Source of the DNA: Rhodobiaceae bacterium UBA4490 | GTDB lineage: Bacteria; Pseudomonadota; Alphaproteobacteria; Parvibaculales; Parvibaculaceae | Direction of reading: 5' to 3' | DNA length: 64,000 bases | Assembly (NCBI GenBank): GCA_002389665.1 | Contig: DGNO01000001.1 | Coordinates: 521,564-585,563 of the forward strand | Shown here: positions 53,598 through 61,497 of the stretch, one piece after another | Position numbering within the stretch: the stretch's first letter is position 1 | How the letters are laid out: every line of letters begins with the position of its first letter | Position numbers and translations under genes: made by a program | The notes under the pieces: model-generated | What the model was told of the DNA's origin: nothing | Database searches by the model: none | What the model saw: only the letters and a program-made list of their open reading frames with translations

Positions 53598-54524
53598 ATG
53601 TCCCTTCCCGCCTCCATCGATGAAACGGTCAAGCTGCTTTCCACCGGCGCCTATGTGGCGCAGCGGCCGCTGGCGACCGTGCTCTACCTTGCCTTGAAAA
53701 TGGGAAAGCCGCTTCTGCTGGAAGGCGAAGCCGGTGTCGGCAAAACCGAGGTTGCCAAGGTTCTGGCAAGCGCCCTGGGGCGCAAACTCATCCGCCTGCA
53801 ATGTTATGAAGGGCTCGACATTTCCGCCGCCGTTTATGAGTGGAACTACCAGGCGCAGATGATCGAGATCCGCCTTGCCGAAGCAGGCGGCACCGCGGCG
53901 CGCGAGGACCTCGCCAGCGATCTTTTCTCCGGAAAGTTTCTGCTGCACCGTCCGCTCCTGCAGGCGCTCGAACCGGATACCGCCGGTCCGCCGGTACTGC
54001 TGATCGACGAGCTCGACCGGACGGACGAGCCTTTCGAGGCCTATCTCCTCGAGCTGCTCTCCGATTTCCAGGTCACGATCCCGGAACTCGGCACGATCAA
54101 GGCGAAAGAACCGCCCATCGTCATCATCACCTCGAACCGCACCCGCGAGATTCACGACGCGCTGAAGCGCCGCTGCCTTTATCACTGGGTGGATTACCCC
54201 TCCGAGGAACGCGAGCTTGAAATCCTGCGCGCCCGCCTGCCTGAGGCGCCCGAAACGCTTTCGCGCGAAATCACGGCCTTCGTGCAGCGCCTGCGCGGCG
54301 AGGACCTTTACAAAAAACCCGGCGTTGCCGAAACACTCGACTGGGCCCGCGCGCTGATCGAGCTCGATGCCGTCTCACTGACCGGCGAGAACATCAACGA
54401 CACGCTGGGCACCGTTCTTAAATATCAGGAAGACATTGCCCGCATTGAAGGCTCGGAAGCCGCGAGGCTTCTGGGGGAGATCAAAACCCGCATGGCGGCG
54501 GGCGAGGAAAAGGTGGGACTTTGA
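53598..54524 (+). CDS. coxD: CoxD-like MoxR-family AAA+ ATPase
   Basis: AAA+ chaperone of 308 residues that in Oligotropha matures the Mo-S-Cu centre of CO dehydrogenase. Walker A is GEAGVGKTE, Walker B VLLIDELDRTDE, sensor 1 IITSNRTRE, and the arginine-finger region RRCLYHWVDYP. The family start EGLDISAAVYEWNYQAQ is present. I use the ATG at 53598 with AGG upstream; a GTG eight codons earlier is possible. The stop overlaps the TTG start of coxE. Confidence 0.9.
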   Translation: MSLPASIDETVKLLSTGAYVAQRPLATVLYLALKMGKPLLLEGEAGVGKTEVAKVLASALGRKLIRLQCYEGLDISAAVYEWNYQAQMIEIRLAEAGGTAAREDLASDLFSGKFLLHRPLLQALEPDTAGPPVLLIDELDRTDEPFEAYLLELLSDFQVTIPELGTIKAKEPPIVIITSNRTREIHDALKRRCLYHWVDYPSEERELEILRARLPEAPETLSREITAFVQRLRGEDLYKKPGVAETLDWARALIELDAVSLTGENINDTLGTVLKYQEDIARIEGSEAARLLGEIKTRMAAGEEKVGL

Positions 54525-55729
54525 GCGCCGCGCCGCCTGCCGGGCATTTTGCCGAGAATATCGTCCATTTCGGACGGGTGCTGCGCCGGGCCGGGATGAG
54601 CGTCGGCCCGCGCGATATTCTCGATGCCGTGGAAGCGGTGGAATATGCGGGCTTCCACTCCAAGGCCGATTTTTATTGGACGCTCCATGCCGCCCTCGTG
54701 CGCAGCCATGAGGCTCATGAGCTCTTCTCCCAGGCGTTCCACATTTTCTGGCAGGAACCGAAGCTGCTCGAGCGGATGATGGCGCTCGCCCTGCCCGAGC
54801 TGCGCACGCCGGAGAACAAAGAGCCCGGCGAAAAGGCGCTCCGCCGCCTCGCCGAAGCCTTGATGAACGACGATGAAGAGCGGCAGGAAGAAGAACCCGA
54901 TACCGAGATCGATGCCCGCGAAACGCTCTCGCGCGAGGAAGTGCTGCGTACCCGCGATTTCGAGCAGATGAGCACGGCGGAACTGGCCGAGGCGAAGGCC
55001 GCGCTCCGCCGCCTGCGCCTGCCCGTCAAAGAGCAGCTCACCCGCCGCGCCCGGCCCGCCCCGCGCGGGCGGCAGGTGGACATGCGCCGCACCCTGCAGC
55101 AAAGCTTCCGCGGCCACGACCTCATGGAACTGCGCCGGAAGGAGCCCCACCGGCGCATGCCGCCCATCGTGGTGCTGCTCGATATTTCAGGCTCCATGTC
55201 GCTCTATGCGCGGGTCTTCCTGCATTTCCTCCACGCGATCACCCATGAATGGGACCGGGTTCATGCCTTTCTCTTCGGCACCAGGCTCACCAATATCACC
55301 CGCCATCTCCACCACCGCGATATCGACGCGGCGCTCGGGGAGATTTCCAGGGCTGCCGAAGACTGGGACGGCGGCACCCGGATCGGCGAGACGCTGCGCC
55401 GCTTCAATGTGGAATGGGCGCGCCGGGTGCTCGGCCAGGGCGCCGTGGTGCTGCTCGTGACCGACGGGCTCGACCGGGAAGGCGGCGGCGGGCTGGAGCC
55501 TGAAATCAAGCGCCTCGCCCGCCTCTCCCGGCGGCTTATCTGGCTCAATCCGCTCTTGCGCTATGACGCCTTCGAGCCCAAGGCCGCCGGCATCCGGGCC
55601 ATGCTGCCCCATGTGGATGAATTCCGGCCCGTCCATAATCTCGATAGTTTAAGCGCCCTGGTGGACGCGCTCTCCGGCACTCCCCATATGAAGGGCAACC
55701 GGCATTCCAGCATGAGAGCCCAGCTATGA
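54521..55729 (+). CDS. coxE: CoxE-like von Willebrand factor A protein
   Basis: Partner of CoxD, 402 residues. The N-terminal part reads HFAENIVHFGRVLRRAGMSV, a conserved family start, and the C-terminal VWA domain (about 205-390) has the metal-ion-dependent adhesion motif LLDISGSMSLYAR and TDGLDREGG. The start is TTG at 54521, overlapping the coxD stop; the next ATG (54596) would delete the conserved N-terminus. MoxR-VWA pairs remodel metalloenzymes with ATP. Confidence 0.9.
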   Translation: MSAAPPAGHFAENIVHFGRVLRRAGMSVGPRDILDAVEAVEYAGFHSKADFYWTLHAALVRSHEAHELFSQAFHIFWQEPKLLERMMALALPELRTPENKEPGEKALRRLAEALMNDDEERQEEEPDTEIDARETLSREEVLRTRDFEQMSTAELAEAKAALRRLRLPVKEQLTRRARPAPRGRQVDMRRTLQQSFRGHDLMELRRKEPHRRMPPIVVLLDISGSMSLYARVFLHFLHAITHEWDRVHAFLFGTRLTNITRHLHHRDIDAALGEISRAAEDWDGGTRIGETLRRFNVEWARRVLGQGAVVLLVTDGLDREGGGGLEPEIKRLARLSRRLIWLNPLLRYDAFEPKAAGIRAMLPHVDEFRPVHNLDSLSALVDALSGTPHMKGNRHSSMRAQL

Positions 55730-56061
55730 GTGAAACCTTCACGGACGATCAGGTCTTGGAACAAGCCGCCGCCTGGCTGGCGGGCGGCCATAAAGTCGCC
55801 CTTGCCACGGTGATCGAAACCTGGGGCTCGGCCCCCCGGCCCGTCGGCAGCCAGCTCGTCATCCGCGACGACACAGCCTTTACCGGCTCCGTTTCCGGCG
55901 GCTGCATCGAGGGCGATGTGATCACCCGCGCCCTCGATCTGATGGAGAGGGACGCGCCCGAGATCCTCGAATATGGCGTCTCAGACGCCATGGCCTGGGA
56001 AGTCGGCCTTGCCTGCGGCGGGCGCATCCGCGTCCTGGTCGAGCCGGTAAAGGGGGTCTGA
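55726..56061 (+). CDS. XdhC-family protein, N-terminal half (CoxI/CoxF-like)
   Basis: A 111-residue XdhC N-terminal domain containing KVALATVIETWGSAPRPVGS and the motif SVSGGCIEGDVITRAL with the conserved Cys that handles the Moco sulfur. In XdhC the two domains are fused; here the Rossmann half is a separate gene that begins at the last base of this stop. XdhC proteins bind Moco and insert a sulfurated cofactor into xanthine-oxidase-family enzymes. It overlaps coxE by four bases. Confidence 0.88.
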   Translation: MSETFTDDQVLEQAAAWLAGGHKVALATVIETWGSAPRPVGSQLVIRDDTAFTGSVSGGCIEGDVITRALDLMERDAPEILEYGVSDAMAWEVGLACGGRIRVLVEPVKGV

Positions 56062-56738
56062 TGCAGCGCCAAACCCTCGACGCCTTGCTGCGCGCCCGCG
56101 ACGAAAAGCGTGCCGTCGTGTTGGCAACAAGGTTAAGAGATGGAATCGAAAAACTTATCTATCCATCTGAAAATATTGAAGAAACATGGTTAATTGAACC
56201 AGTTTCTCAAGTCGTGAAATCCGACAAATCGCGCACCGTGGAAGGCCCGGACGGCGAGTGGTTTCTCAACGTCTTCAATCCCCCGCTCCGCCTCATTCTG
56301 GTGGGCGCGGTGCATATCGCCCAGCCGCTGGCGCGCATGGCAGGCGATCTTGGTTATGACGTCGCCGTCATCGACCCGCGCGAGGCGTTTGCCAGCGAGG
56401 AGCGCTTTCCGGGCGTCCGCCTGGTGCGAAGCTGGCCGGATGAGGCCATGGCCGAGCTTGCGCCCGATGCCCGCACCGCCGTCGTCACCCTCACCCACGA
56501 CCCCAAATTGGACGATCCGGCCCTTCAGGTCGCCCTCAAGGCGCCTTGCTTCTATATCGGCTCGCTCGGCTCCAAGAAGACCCATGCCGCCCGGCTGGAA
56601 CGGCTGACGGCGGCCGGCTTCGATGAGGCCACCCTTGCCCGCATCCACGGGCCGGTCGGCCTTGCCATCGGCGCGCGCAGCCCGGCGGAAATCGCCGTCT
56701 CCATCCTTGCAGAAATGACGGCGAGGCTGCGGACATGA
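56061..56738 (+). CDS. XdhC-family protein, Rossmann half
   Basis: A 225-residue protein with the XdhC C-terminal nucleotide-binding domain: FLNVFNPPLRLILVGAVHIA (about 70-89), then VAVIDPREAFASEERFPGVR, VTLTHDPKLDDPAL, YIGSLGSKKTHAARLERL and the closing GLAIGARSPAEIAVSILAEM. Codons 21-55 (56121-56225) are strongly AT-rich (about one third G+C against about 60% around it) and use TTA, AGG, AGA and ATT codons that are rare elsewhere, yet the frame is kept. It is joined to its partner half by a one-base overlap and to the next gene by four bases. Confidence 0.88.
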   Translation: MQRQTLDALLRARDEKRAVVLATRLRDGIEKLIYPSENIEETWLIEPVSQVVKSDKSRTVEGPDGEWFLNVFNPPLRLILVGAVHIAQPLARMAGDLGYDVAVIDPREAFASEERFPGVRLVRSWPDEAMAELAPDARTAVVTLTHDPKLDDPALQVALKAPCFYIGSLGSKKTHAARLERLTAAGFDEATLARIHGPVGLAIGARSPAEIAVSILAEMTARLRT

Positions 56739-58363
56739 AATTCGCCGATCTGCCCGTGAAAGAGGCCGAAGGCGCGCTCCTCGCCCATAGCCTGCGCGCC
56801 GGGGCCAAAAGCTTCAAAAAGGGCCGGAAACTGAGCGCCGCCGACATTGCCGCGCTTCAAGCCGAAGGCATCGAAACCGTCTTTGCCGCCCATCTCGGCT
56901 CGGATGAGGTGCCCGAAGATGAAGCCGCCGCACAGCTTGCCGAAGCGCTCGGCGCCGATAGCGGGCTGCGGCCCGGCGCCCCCTTCACCGGCAGGGCCAA
57001 TCTTTTCGCCGAAACGGCAGGCCTCACCCTGATCGACCGCAGCGCCATCGACCGGATCAACGCCGTTCATGAGGCGATCACGCTTGCGACCCTTGCCCCT
57101 TATGAGAGCGTGAGCGAGGGGCAGATGGTGGCAACCGTCAAAATCATCCCCTTCGCCTGCCCGAAAGAGGCGCTGGAAGAAGCCTGCGCCATCGCCCGTG
57201 AGCAAACAGCCCTCGGCCTTGCCCCCTTCCAGCCGCAGCGCTACGGCCTTCTTTCCACGCAGCTGCCGAGCCTGAAGGAAAGCCTGCTCGACAAGACCCG
57301 CCAGGTGCTGGAAGCACGCATCACGGCGCTGGAAGGCACGCTGGTGGACGAGGCCCGCCTTGCCCACGAGCCCGCCCCCCTGGCCGCCGCCTTGAAGGAG
57401 ATGGCGGGGAAAGCCGACATTCTTCTCGTCTCCGGCGCCTCGGCGATCGTCGACCGGCAGGATGTGGTGCCCGCCGCGATCGAAGCAGCCGGCGGCAGGG
57501 TCCTTCATTTCGGCATGCCCGTCGATCCCGGCAATCTTCTGCTGTTGGGGGAGCTTTCCGGCAACCCCGTGCTCGGCCTGCCGGGCTGTGCCCGCTCGCC
57601 CAAGCTGAACGGCGCGGACTGGGTGATGCAGCGCCTTGCCGCCAATCTGCCGGTGGCGCGCGAAGACATCACCGCCATGGGCGTCGGCGGCCTTTTGAAG
57701 GAAATCTCGAGCCGCCCGCAGCCACGCGAAGGCGGCAAGGTGGGCAGCGCCCGCCCGCGCATCGCCGCGCTTATTCTCGCCGCCGGACGCTCCTCGCGCA
57801 TGGGGCTGCAGAACAAGCTTCTTGCCCCCATCGACGGCGTGCCCATGGTGGCCCGCACGGCAAAAGCCGCTCTGGCCTCCGGCGCGGACACAATTATTGC
57901 CGTCACCGGCCACGAGAAAGAGGCGGTCGAGGCCGCACTTGCCGCGCACCTGCCCGCCGGTAACAAACTCCGCCTCACCCATAATCCGGATTACCGCGAA
58001 GGCCTCAGCGCGTCCTTGAAAGCCGGCATCGCCGCCGCCGAAAAGGAAGGCGCCGATGCGCTCCTTATTCTTCTCGGCGATATGCCGGATGTAAGCGCCA
58101 GCACCATCGACCGGCTGATTGCCGCTTATGATCCCGAAGAAGGCCGCCTCATTTGCATTCCCACATTCGCCGGCAAGCGCGGCAACCCAGTGCTGTGGGA
58201 TGCGCGCTTCTTCGAGGAGATGCAATCGCTGAGAGGCGATATCGGCGCCAAACCGCTGATCGCGCAGTATGAAGAGGCGGTCTGCGAAGTGCCGGTGCCG
58301 GAGGACACCATCCACCGGGACCTTGACACGCCCGAAGCGCTGGCGGCGCGGACGAAGGCTTAG
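56735..58363 (+). CDS. Fusion of molybdopterin-binding (MoeA/MogA-like) domain and MobA/MocA-like NTP transferase
   Basis: A 542-residue two-domain protein. The N-terminal part (about 1-335) contains a molybdopterin-binding fold with ADILLVSGASAIVDRQDVVP and GNPVLGLPGCARSPKLNGAD. The C-terminal part (about 345-540) is a nucleotidyltransferase with LILAAGRSSRMGLQNKLLAP (P-loop, Lys) and LLGDMPDVSASTIDRLI (metal Asp), as in MocA, which makes molybdopterin cytosine dinucleotide. MCD is the cofactor of CO-dehydrogenase-type enzymes, so the fusion likely finishes the cofactor for CoxL. Ends the cox operon; a palindromic repeat lies downstream. Confidence 0.87.
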   Translation: MKFADLPVKEAEGALLAHSLRAGAKSFKKGRKLSAADIAALQAEGIETVFAAHLGSDEVPEDEAAAQLAEALGADSGLRPGAPFTGRANLFAETAGLTLIDRSAIDRINAVHEAITLATLAPYESVSEGQMVATVKIIPFACPKEALEEACAIAREQTALGLAPFQPQRYGLLSTQLPSLKESLLDKTRQVLEARITALEGTLVDEARLAHEPAPLAAALKEMAGKADILLVSGASAIVDRQDVVPAAIEAAGGRVLHFGMPVDPGNLLLLGELSGNPVLGLPGCARSPKLNGADWVMQRLAANLPVAREDITAMGVGGLLKEISSRPQPREGGKVGSARPRIAALILAAGRSSRMGLQNKLLAPIDGVPMVARTAKAALASGADTIIAVTGHEKEAVEAALAAHLPAGNKLRLTHNPDYREGLSASLKAGIAAAEKEGADALLILLGDMPDVSASTIDRLIAAYDPEEGRLICIPTFAGKRGNPVLWDARFFEEMQSLRGDIGAKPLIAQYEEAVCEVPVPEDTIHRDLDTPEALAARTKA

Positions 58364-58381
58364 CGGTAGGTTGCAAGCTCG

Positions 58382-58502
58382 GATGGACCCCGGGACAAGC
58401 CCGTGGTGACGGTTTAGTGTGCCGTACAGCTTGAGTATGTCGCACAGCCTCTGCCTTCAATAGAAGCTGTCACCCCGGCCCCCGTGCCGGGGTCCATGCA
58501 GC
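58382..58502. repeat. Paired palindromic repeat (REP/BIME-like), copy 2
   Basis: Same arms as the copy at 53135-53223 in the opposite order: GATGGACCCCGGG...CGTGGTGAC (58382-58410, imperfect) and CTGTCACCCCGGCC...CCGGGGTCCATGCAGC (58467-58502), separated by about 56 bases. It lies between the convergent Mo-cofactor fusion gene and the alpha-glucosidase gene, where it could also act as a bidirectional terminator or mRNA stabiliser. Confidence 0.78.
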
Positions 58503-58518
58503 TTTTGCAGCCCGGCAC

Positions 58519-60126
58519 TCACACTTTCATCACGACACCCGCATGGGCCCCAAGCTCCAGCGTCCCCTCGCTCAAGCTCCCCACGCCCGTCTGGAACAGC
58601 ACGTCGCCTTCCGCTGGGACGCTCTTCGCCTCCCGTGTGAGATTGAAAAGGCAGCGCCGTTTCTCTCCTTCATGAGCGCGCTCATAAATCAGCACGCCGT
58701 CCGGCCCTTCCTCGAAACGGATGGCGCCCCAGGTGAGCGCCGCATCGCTTTTGCGCAAGGCGATTGCCGCGCGGGTGAAATGCAGCACAGAGGTCAGGTC
58801 TTTTTCCTGCGCCTCCACGCTGCGGGTTAAGTGGCTCCCGGGCATCGGTAGCCAGGGCGTGCCGGAGGTAAAGCCCGCATGGGGTTTTCCTTCTTCCCAA
58901 GGCATCGGCGTGCGGCAGCCGTCGCGTCCCTTGGCGAAAGGGAAATAGAGATCGCCCACCGGGTCCCGAATGTCCTCGCGCACCAGATCGGCCTCCGGCA
59001 GACCAAGCTCCTCGCCCTGATACATCAGCACCGTACCGCGCAACGTCAGGAGAATGAGCAGGCAAAGTTTTGCAAGCTCGTCATCCCCCGCGCCGCCGCC
59101 CCAGCGCGTCACCGTGCGGATCACGTCATGATTGGAAAAGGTCACGCAAGGCCAAAGGTCGGGCGCCGCCGCCAGCACGTCTTCGTAGTAAGCGCGGAAG
59201 GTGGCAGGCTCGAAGGACCAGCTTTCCAGGAAATGAAACGTATAGCCCGTATGCAGCTTGTCCGGCTCGCCCGCATAAAGCGGCAGGCGTTTCGGCTCTT
59301 CGGAAAACTCGCCGAATGCCCAGCTCCCTTCATAATCGTCCATCACGCGGCGCACTTCACGCATCGACCATTCGTTTTCCAGCGTGTTGGCATCATGGAT
59401 ATGCTGCTGCAGGCGCGGCGCATGGGCCCAATCGAGGAAAGAGCGTTCCTCCATCGGCAAGGGCGGATTGTCGGTCAGCTTTTCGTCATGGACAAAACTG
59501 TTCGCCACATCGAGGCGGAACCCGTCCGCCCCGCGCTCCAGCCAGAAGCGCAGCACATCCATCACCGCTTTGACGACGTCTTTATTGTGGAAATTCAGCT
59601 TCGGCTGCTGGCGCAGAAACTTATGAAAGTAATATTGCCGGCGCAGCGGATGCCAGGACCAGGCGGCCCCGCCAAAGGCGCTCAGCCAATTGTTTGGCAC
59701 CGTGCCGTCTTCCTTCGCCTCCGCCCAGACGTACCAATCCTTCTTGGCGTTATCCCGCGAAAGCAGACTTTCCTGAAACCAGGGATGCTGGTCCGACGTG
59801 TGGCTGAGCACCTGATCGAGAATAAGCTTCAGCCCGCGCCCGTGCAGGTCTTTCACCAGCGTGTCGAATTCGGCGAGCGTGCCGAATTTCGGGTCGATAT
59901 CGCAATAATCCGACACGTCATAGCCATAGTCCCGGTCGGGCGAGGGATAGACCGGCGAGAGCCAGAGCGCGTCCGCCCCCAGCTTTTCCACATAATCAAG
60001 CTTACTGCGCAAGCCCGCCAGATCGCCGATCCCGTCCCCATTCGTGTCGCAAAAGCTTCGCGGGTAGATCTGATAAACAATCGCCCCTTTCCACCAGGCT
60101 TGTTGGCCGCCTGTTACATCGTTCAT
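58519..60126 (-). CDS. GH13 alpha-glucosidase (oligo-1,6-glucosidase type)
   Basis: Hydrolyses alpha-linked gluco-oligosaccharides, probably in the cytoplasm as no signal peptide is seen. The 535-residue protein has a TIM barrel with the calcium-site-like DTNGDGIGDL (27-36), region I DQVLSH (104-109), the nucleophile Asp206 in GFRLDVAN, acid/base Glu273 in FGEFSE, and the transition-state Asp334 in FSNHD. The C-terminal beta domain runs from about 455. The QVLSH version of region I (not VVNH) is seen in many proteobacterial alpha-glucosidases. Its ATG is one base from the first codon of the divergent frame containing the dehalogenase. Confidence 0.9.
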   Translation of the reverse strand: MNDVTGGQQAWWKGAIVYQIYPRSFCDTNGDGIGDLAGLRSKLDYVEKLGADALWLSPVYPSPDRDYGYDVSDYCDIDPKFGTLAEFDTLVKDLHGRGLKLILDQVLSHTSDQHPWFQESLLSRDNAKKDWYVWAEAKEDGTVPNNWLSAFGGAAWSWHPLRRQYYFHKFLRQQPKLNFHNKDVVKAVMDVLRFWLERGADGFRLDVANSFVHDEKLTDNPPLPMEERSFLDWAHAPRLQQHIHDANTLENEWSMREVRRVMDDYEGSWAFGEFSEEPKRLPLYAGEPDKLHTGYTFHFLESWSFEPATFRAYYEDVLAAAPDLWPCVTFSNHDVIRTVTRWGGGAGDDELAKLCLLILLTLRGTVLMYQGEELGLPEADLVREDIRDPVGDLYFPFAKGRDGCRTPMPWEEGKPHAGFTSGTPWLPMPGSHLTRSVEAQEKDLTSVLHFTRAAIALRKSDAALTWGAIRFEEGPDGVLIYERAHEGEKRRCLFNLTREAKSVPAEGDVLFQTGVGSLSEGTLELGAHAGVVMKV

Positions 60127-60235
60127 TGTGACGCCTCTTCCTCCCGCTTATGATCCTGCCAGCATAATAACAATCGCACTCATGCGTAAATCGGCAAGGC
60201 TGAGCTGCCTGGCCGCGAGAAAGGGAGAAGCCGTT

Positions 60236-60970
60236 TTGCCCCGCACCGTTCTGATCACCGACGTCACCCGCTTCATCGGCATGCCCGGCTCGAAAGCGCT
60301 GCTGGAGGAAGGCTACAAAGTCTTCGGCACGGATCCCGATTTCACCGATGACGGCAAACGCAGCGCTTATGAAAAGGCCTGTCCCGGCGCAACGGCGCTC
60401 CTACCAGGCTCGCCTGACACTTTGGTGACAGAGGTGGTGGAGAAAGGCGGCGCGCTCGATGTGCTCATCAATAATGACGCCTATCCCGCGCACCGCGCCG
60501 CCGTGGAGGAAGCAAGCGACACGCTCCTTGCCGAAACTTTCGAAGCGCTCTTTTTCAAAGCCTATGCCATGGCCCGCGCCGCCGTGCCGCAAATGAAAAA
60601 GCAGGGCAGCGGCAAAATCATTTTCAACACCTCCGCTGCGCCGCTCAATGGCCTGCGCAATTATTCGGTCTATGTGTCGGCGCGCGGCGCGGCCAATGCG
60701 CTTGCCCGCACGCTGGCGGTGGAGCTTGCCGCCGACAATATTCAAGTGAACGCCGTAGCGCCCAATTTCGTGGACAACCCGGACTATTTCCCGCCCGAGC
60801 TCATGGCCGATCCGGACAAGGCCGCGCGCATCCTGAAAAACATTCCGATGGGCCGCCTCGGCAAGCCCGAGGAAGCCGCCTCCCTTCTCACTTATCTTGC
60901 CAGCGAGAATTCCAGCTTTATCACGGGGCAGATCATTCCCCTTGCCGGCGGCTGGGCAAGCGCCCGTTAG
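60236..60970 (+). CDS. Halohydrin dehalogenase (SDR-derived, S-Y-R triad)
   Basis: Predicted cofactor-free lyase that turns vicinal haloalcohols into epoxides plus halide and can open epoxides with small anions. From the TTG at 60236 (GGGAG nine bases upstream) it has 244 residues. It is SDR-like but lacks the glycine-rich NAD motif; instead it has TDVTRFIG (8-15), matching T-x4-[FY]-x-G. The catalytic set Ser133, Tyr146, Arg150 matches S-x12-Y-x3-R, with Arg replacing the SDR lysine. Halide-pocket equivalents are Phe13, the Pro176-Asn177-Phe178 turn in VAPNFVDNP and Tyr184 in PDYFPPE. The Ser, Tyr and Arg numbers are within one residue of those known for HheC (132, 145, 149). Longer frames from 60128 or 60182 are possible but unneeded. 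Confidence 0.87.
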   Translation: MPRTVLITDVTRFIGMPGSKALLEEGYKVFGTDPDFTDDGKRSAYEKACPGATALLPGSPDTLVTEVVEKGGALDVLINNDAYPAHRAAVEEASDTLLAETFEALFFKAYAMARAAVPQMKKQGSGKIIFNTSAAPLNGLRNYSVYVSARGAANALARTLAVELAADNIQVNAVAPNFVDNPDYFPPELMADPDKAARILKNIPMGRLGKPEEAASLLTYLASENSSFITGQIIPLAGGWASAR

Positions 60971-61006
60971 AGACGCCGGACACGGGCCTTCATCAAGGAC
61001 ACGCGC

Positions 61007-61495
61007 ATGCTTTCGGAAAATCCTGTCGAAGTGACCGCTATGGACCATCTCTATTTATCCGTCTCGGATATCGAGCGGTCCATGCGCTTTTACGACACGG
61101 TATTCGGTATTCTGGATTTCCGGCGCGGCGACATGAAAATCGCCGGGGCACCGCATTATCACTACTTCAACAAAGTGATGCAGATTTCTATCCGCCCGGC
61201 CTCGCCTCATGCCCCGGCCCACGATCCTTATCAGCCGGGGCTGCATCATCTTTGCCTGCAGGTGAAAGACAAAGCGGCGCTGAAAGAAGCCTGGCATCAG
61301 CTGAAAGCCGCCGGGATCGAGGCAAGCGAGCCCGCCTATCACACCGATTATGCGCCGGATTATTACGCGATCTTTTTCAGCGATCCGGACGGGCTGCGCC
61401 TGGAGCTTGTCGCCCGCCGTGCGCAGCGCGAGCGCATTCAAGCCGAATGGGCGCGCCTCACCCGTTTTGAAAATCCGTTCGACGCACTGGACTGA
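61007..61495 (+). CDS. VOC-superfamily (glyoxalase/dioxygenase-like) protein
   Basis: A 162-residue vicinal-oxygen-chelate protein with two beta-alpha-beta-beta-beta modules. Module one starts DHLYLSVSDIERSMRFYDTV and module two LHHLCLQVKDKAALKEAWHQ. The C-terminal metal-ligand strand is FSDPDGLRLELVARR. Putative ligands are a His in each module start and the Glu in LELV. The substrate is unknown: the fold includes epoxide-opening, ring-cleaving and isomerising enzymes. It begins 36 bases after the halohydrin dehalogenase and may be co-transcribed. Confidence 0.83.
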   Translation: MLSENPVEVTAMDHLYLSVSDIERSMRFYDTVFGILDFRRGDMKIAGAPHYHYFNKVMQISIRPASPHAPAHDPYQPGLHHLCLQVKDKAALKEAWHQLKAAGIEASEPAYHTDYAPDYYAIFFSDPDGLRLELVARRAQRERIQAEWARLTRFENPFDALD

Positions 61496-61497
61496 TC

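Noticed and set aside
53135-58502. Possible CRISPR or transposon ends
   Set aside because: Only two palindrome pairs, unequal spacing, no spacer array and no transposase; REP-like repeats fit better.
60128-60970. Ordinary 3-oxoacyl-ACP reductase-like SDR
   Set aside because: The glycine-rich cofactor motif is missing and the catalytic Lys is Arg; the residue spacing matches halohydrin dehalogenases.
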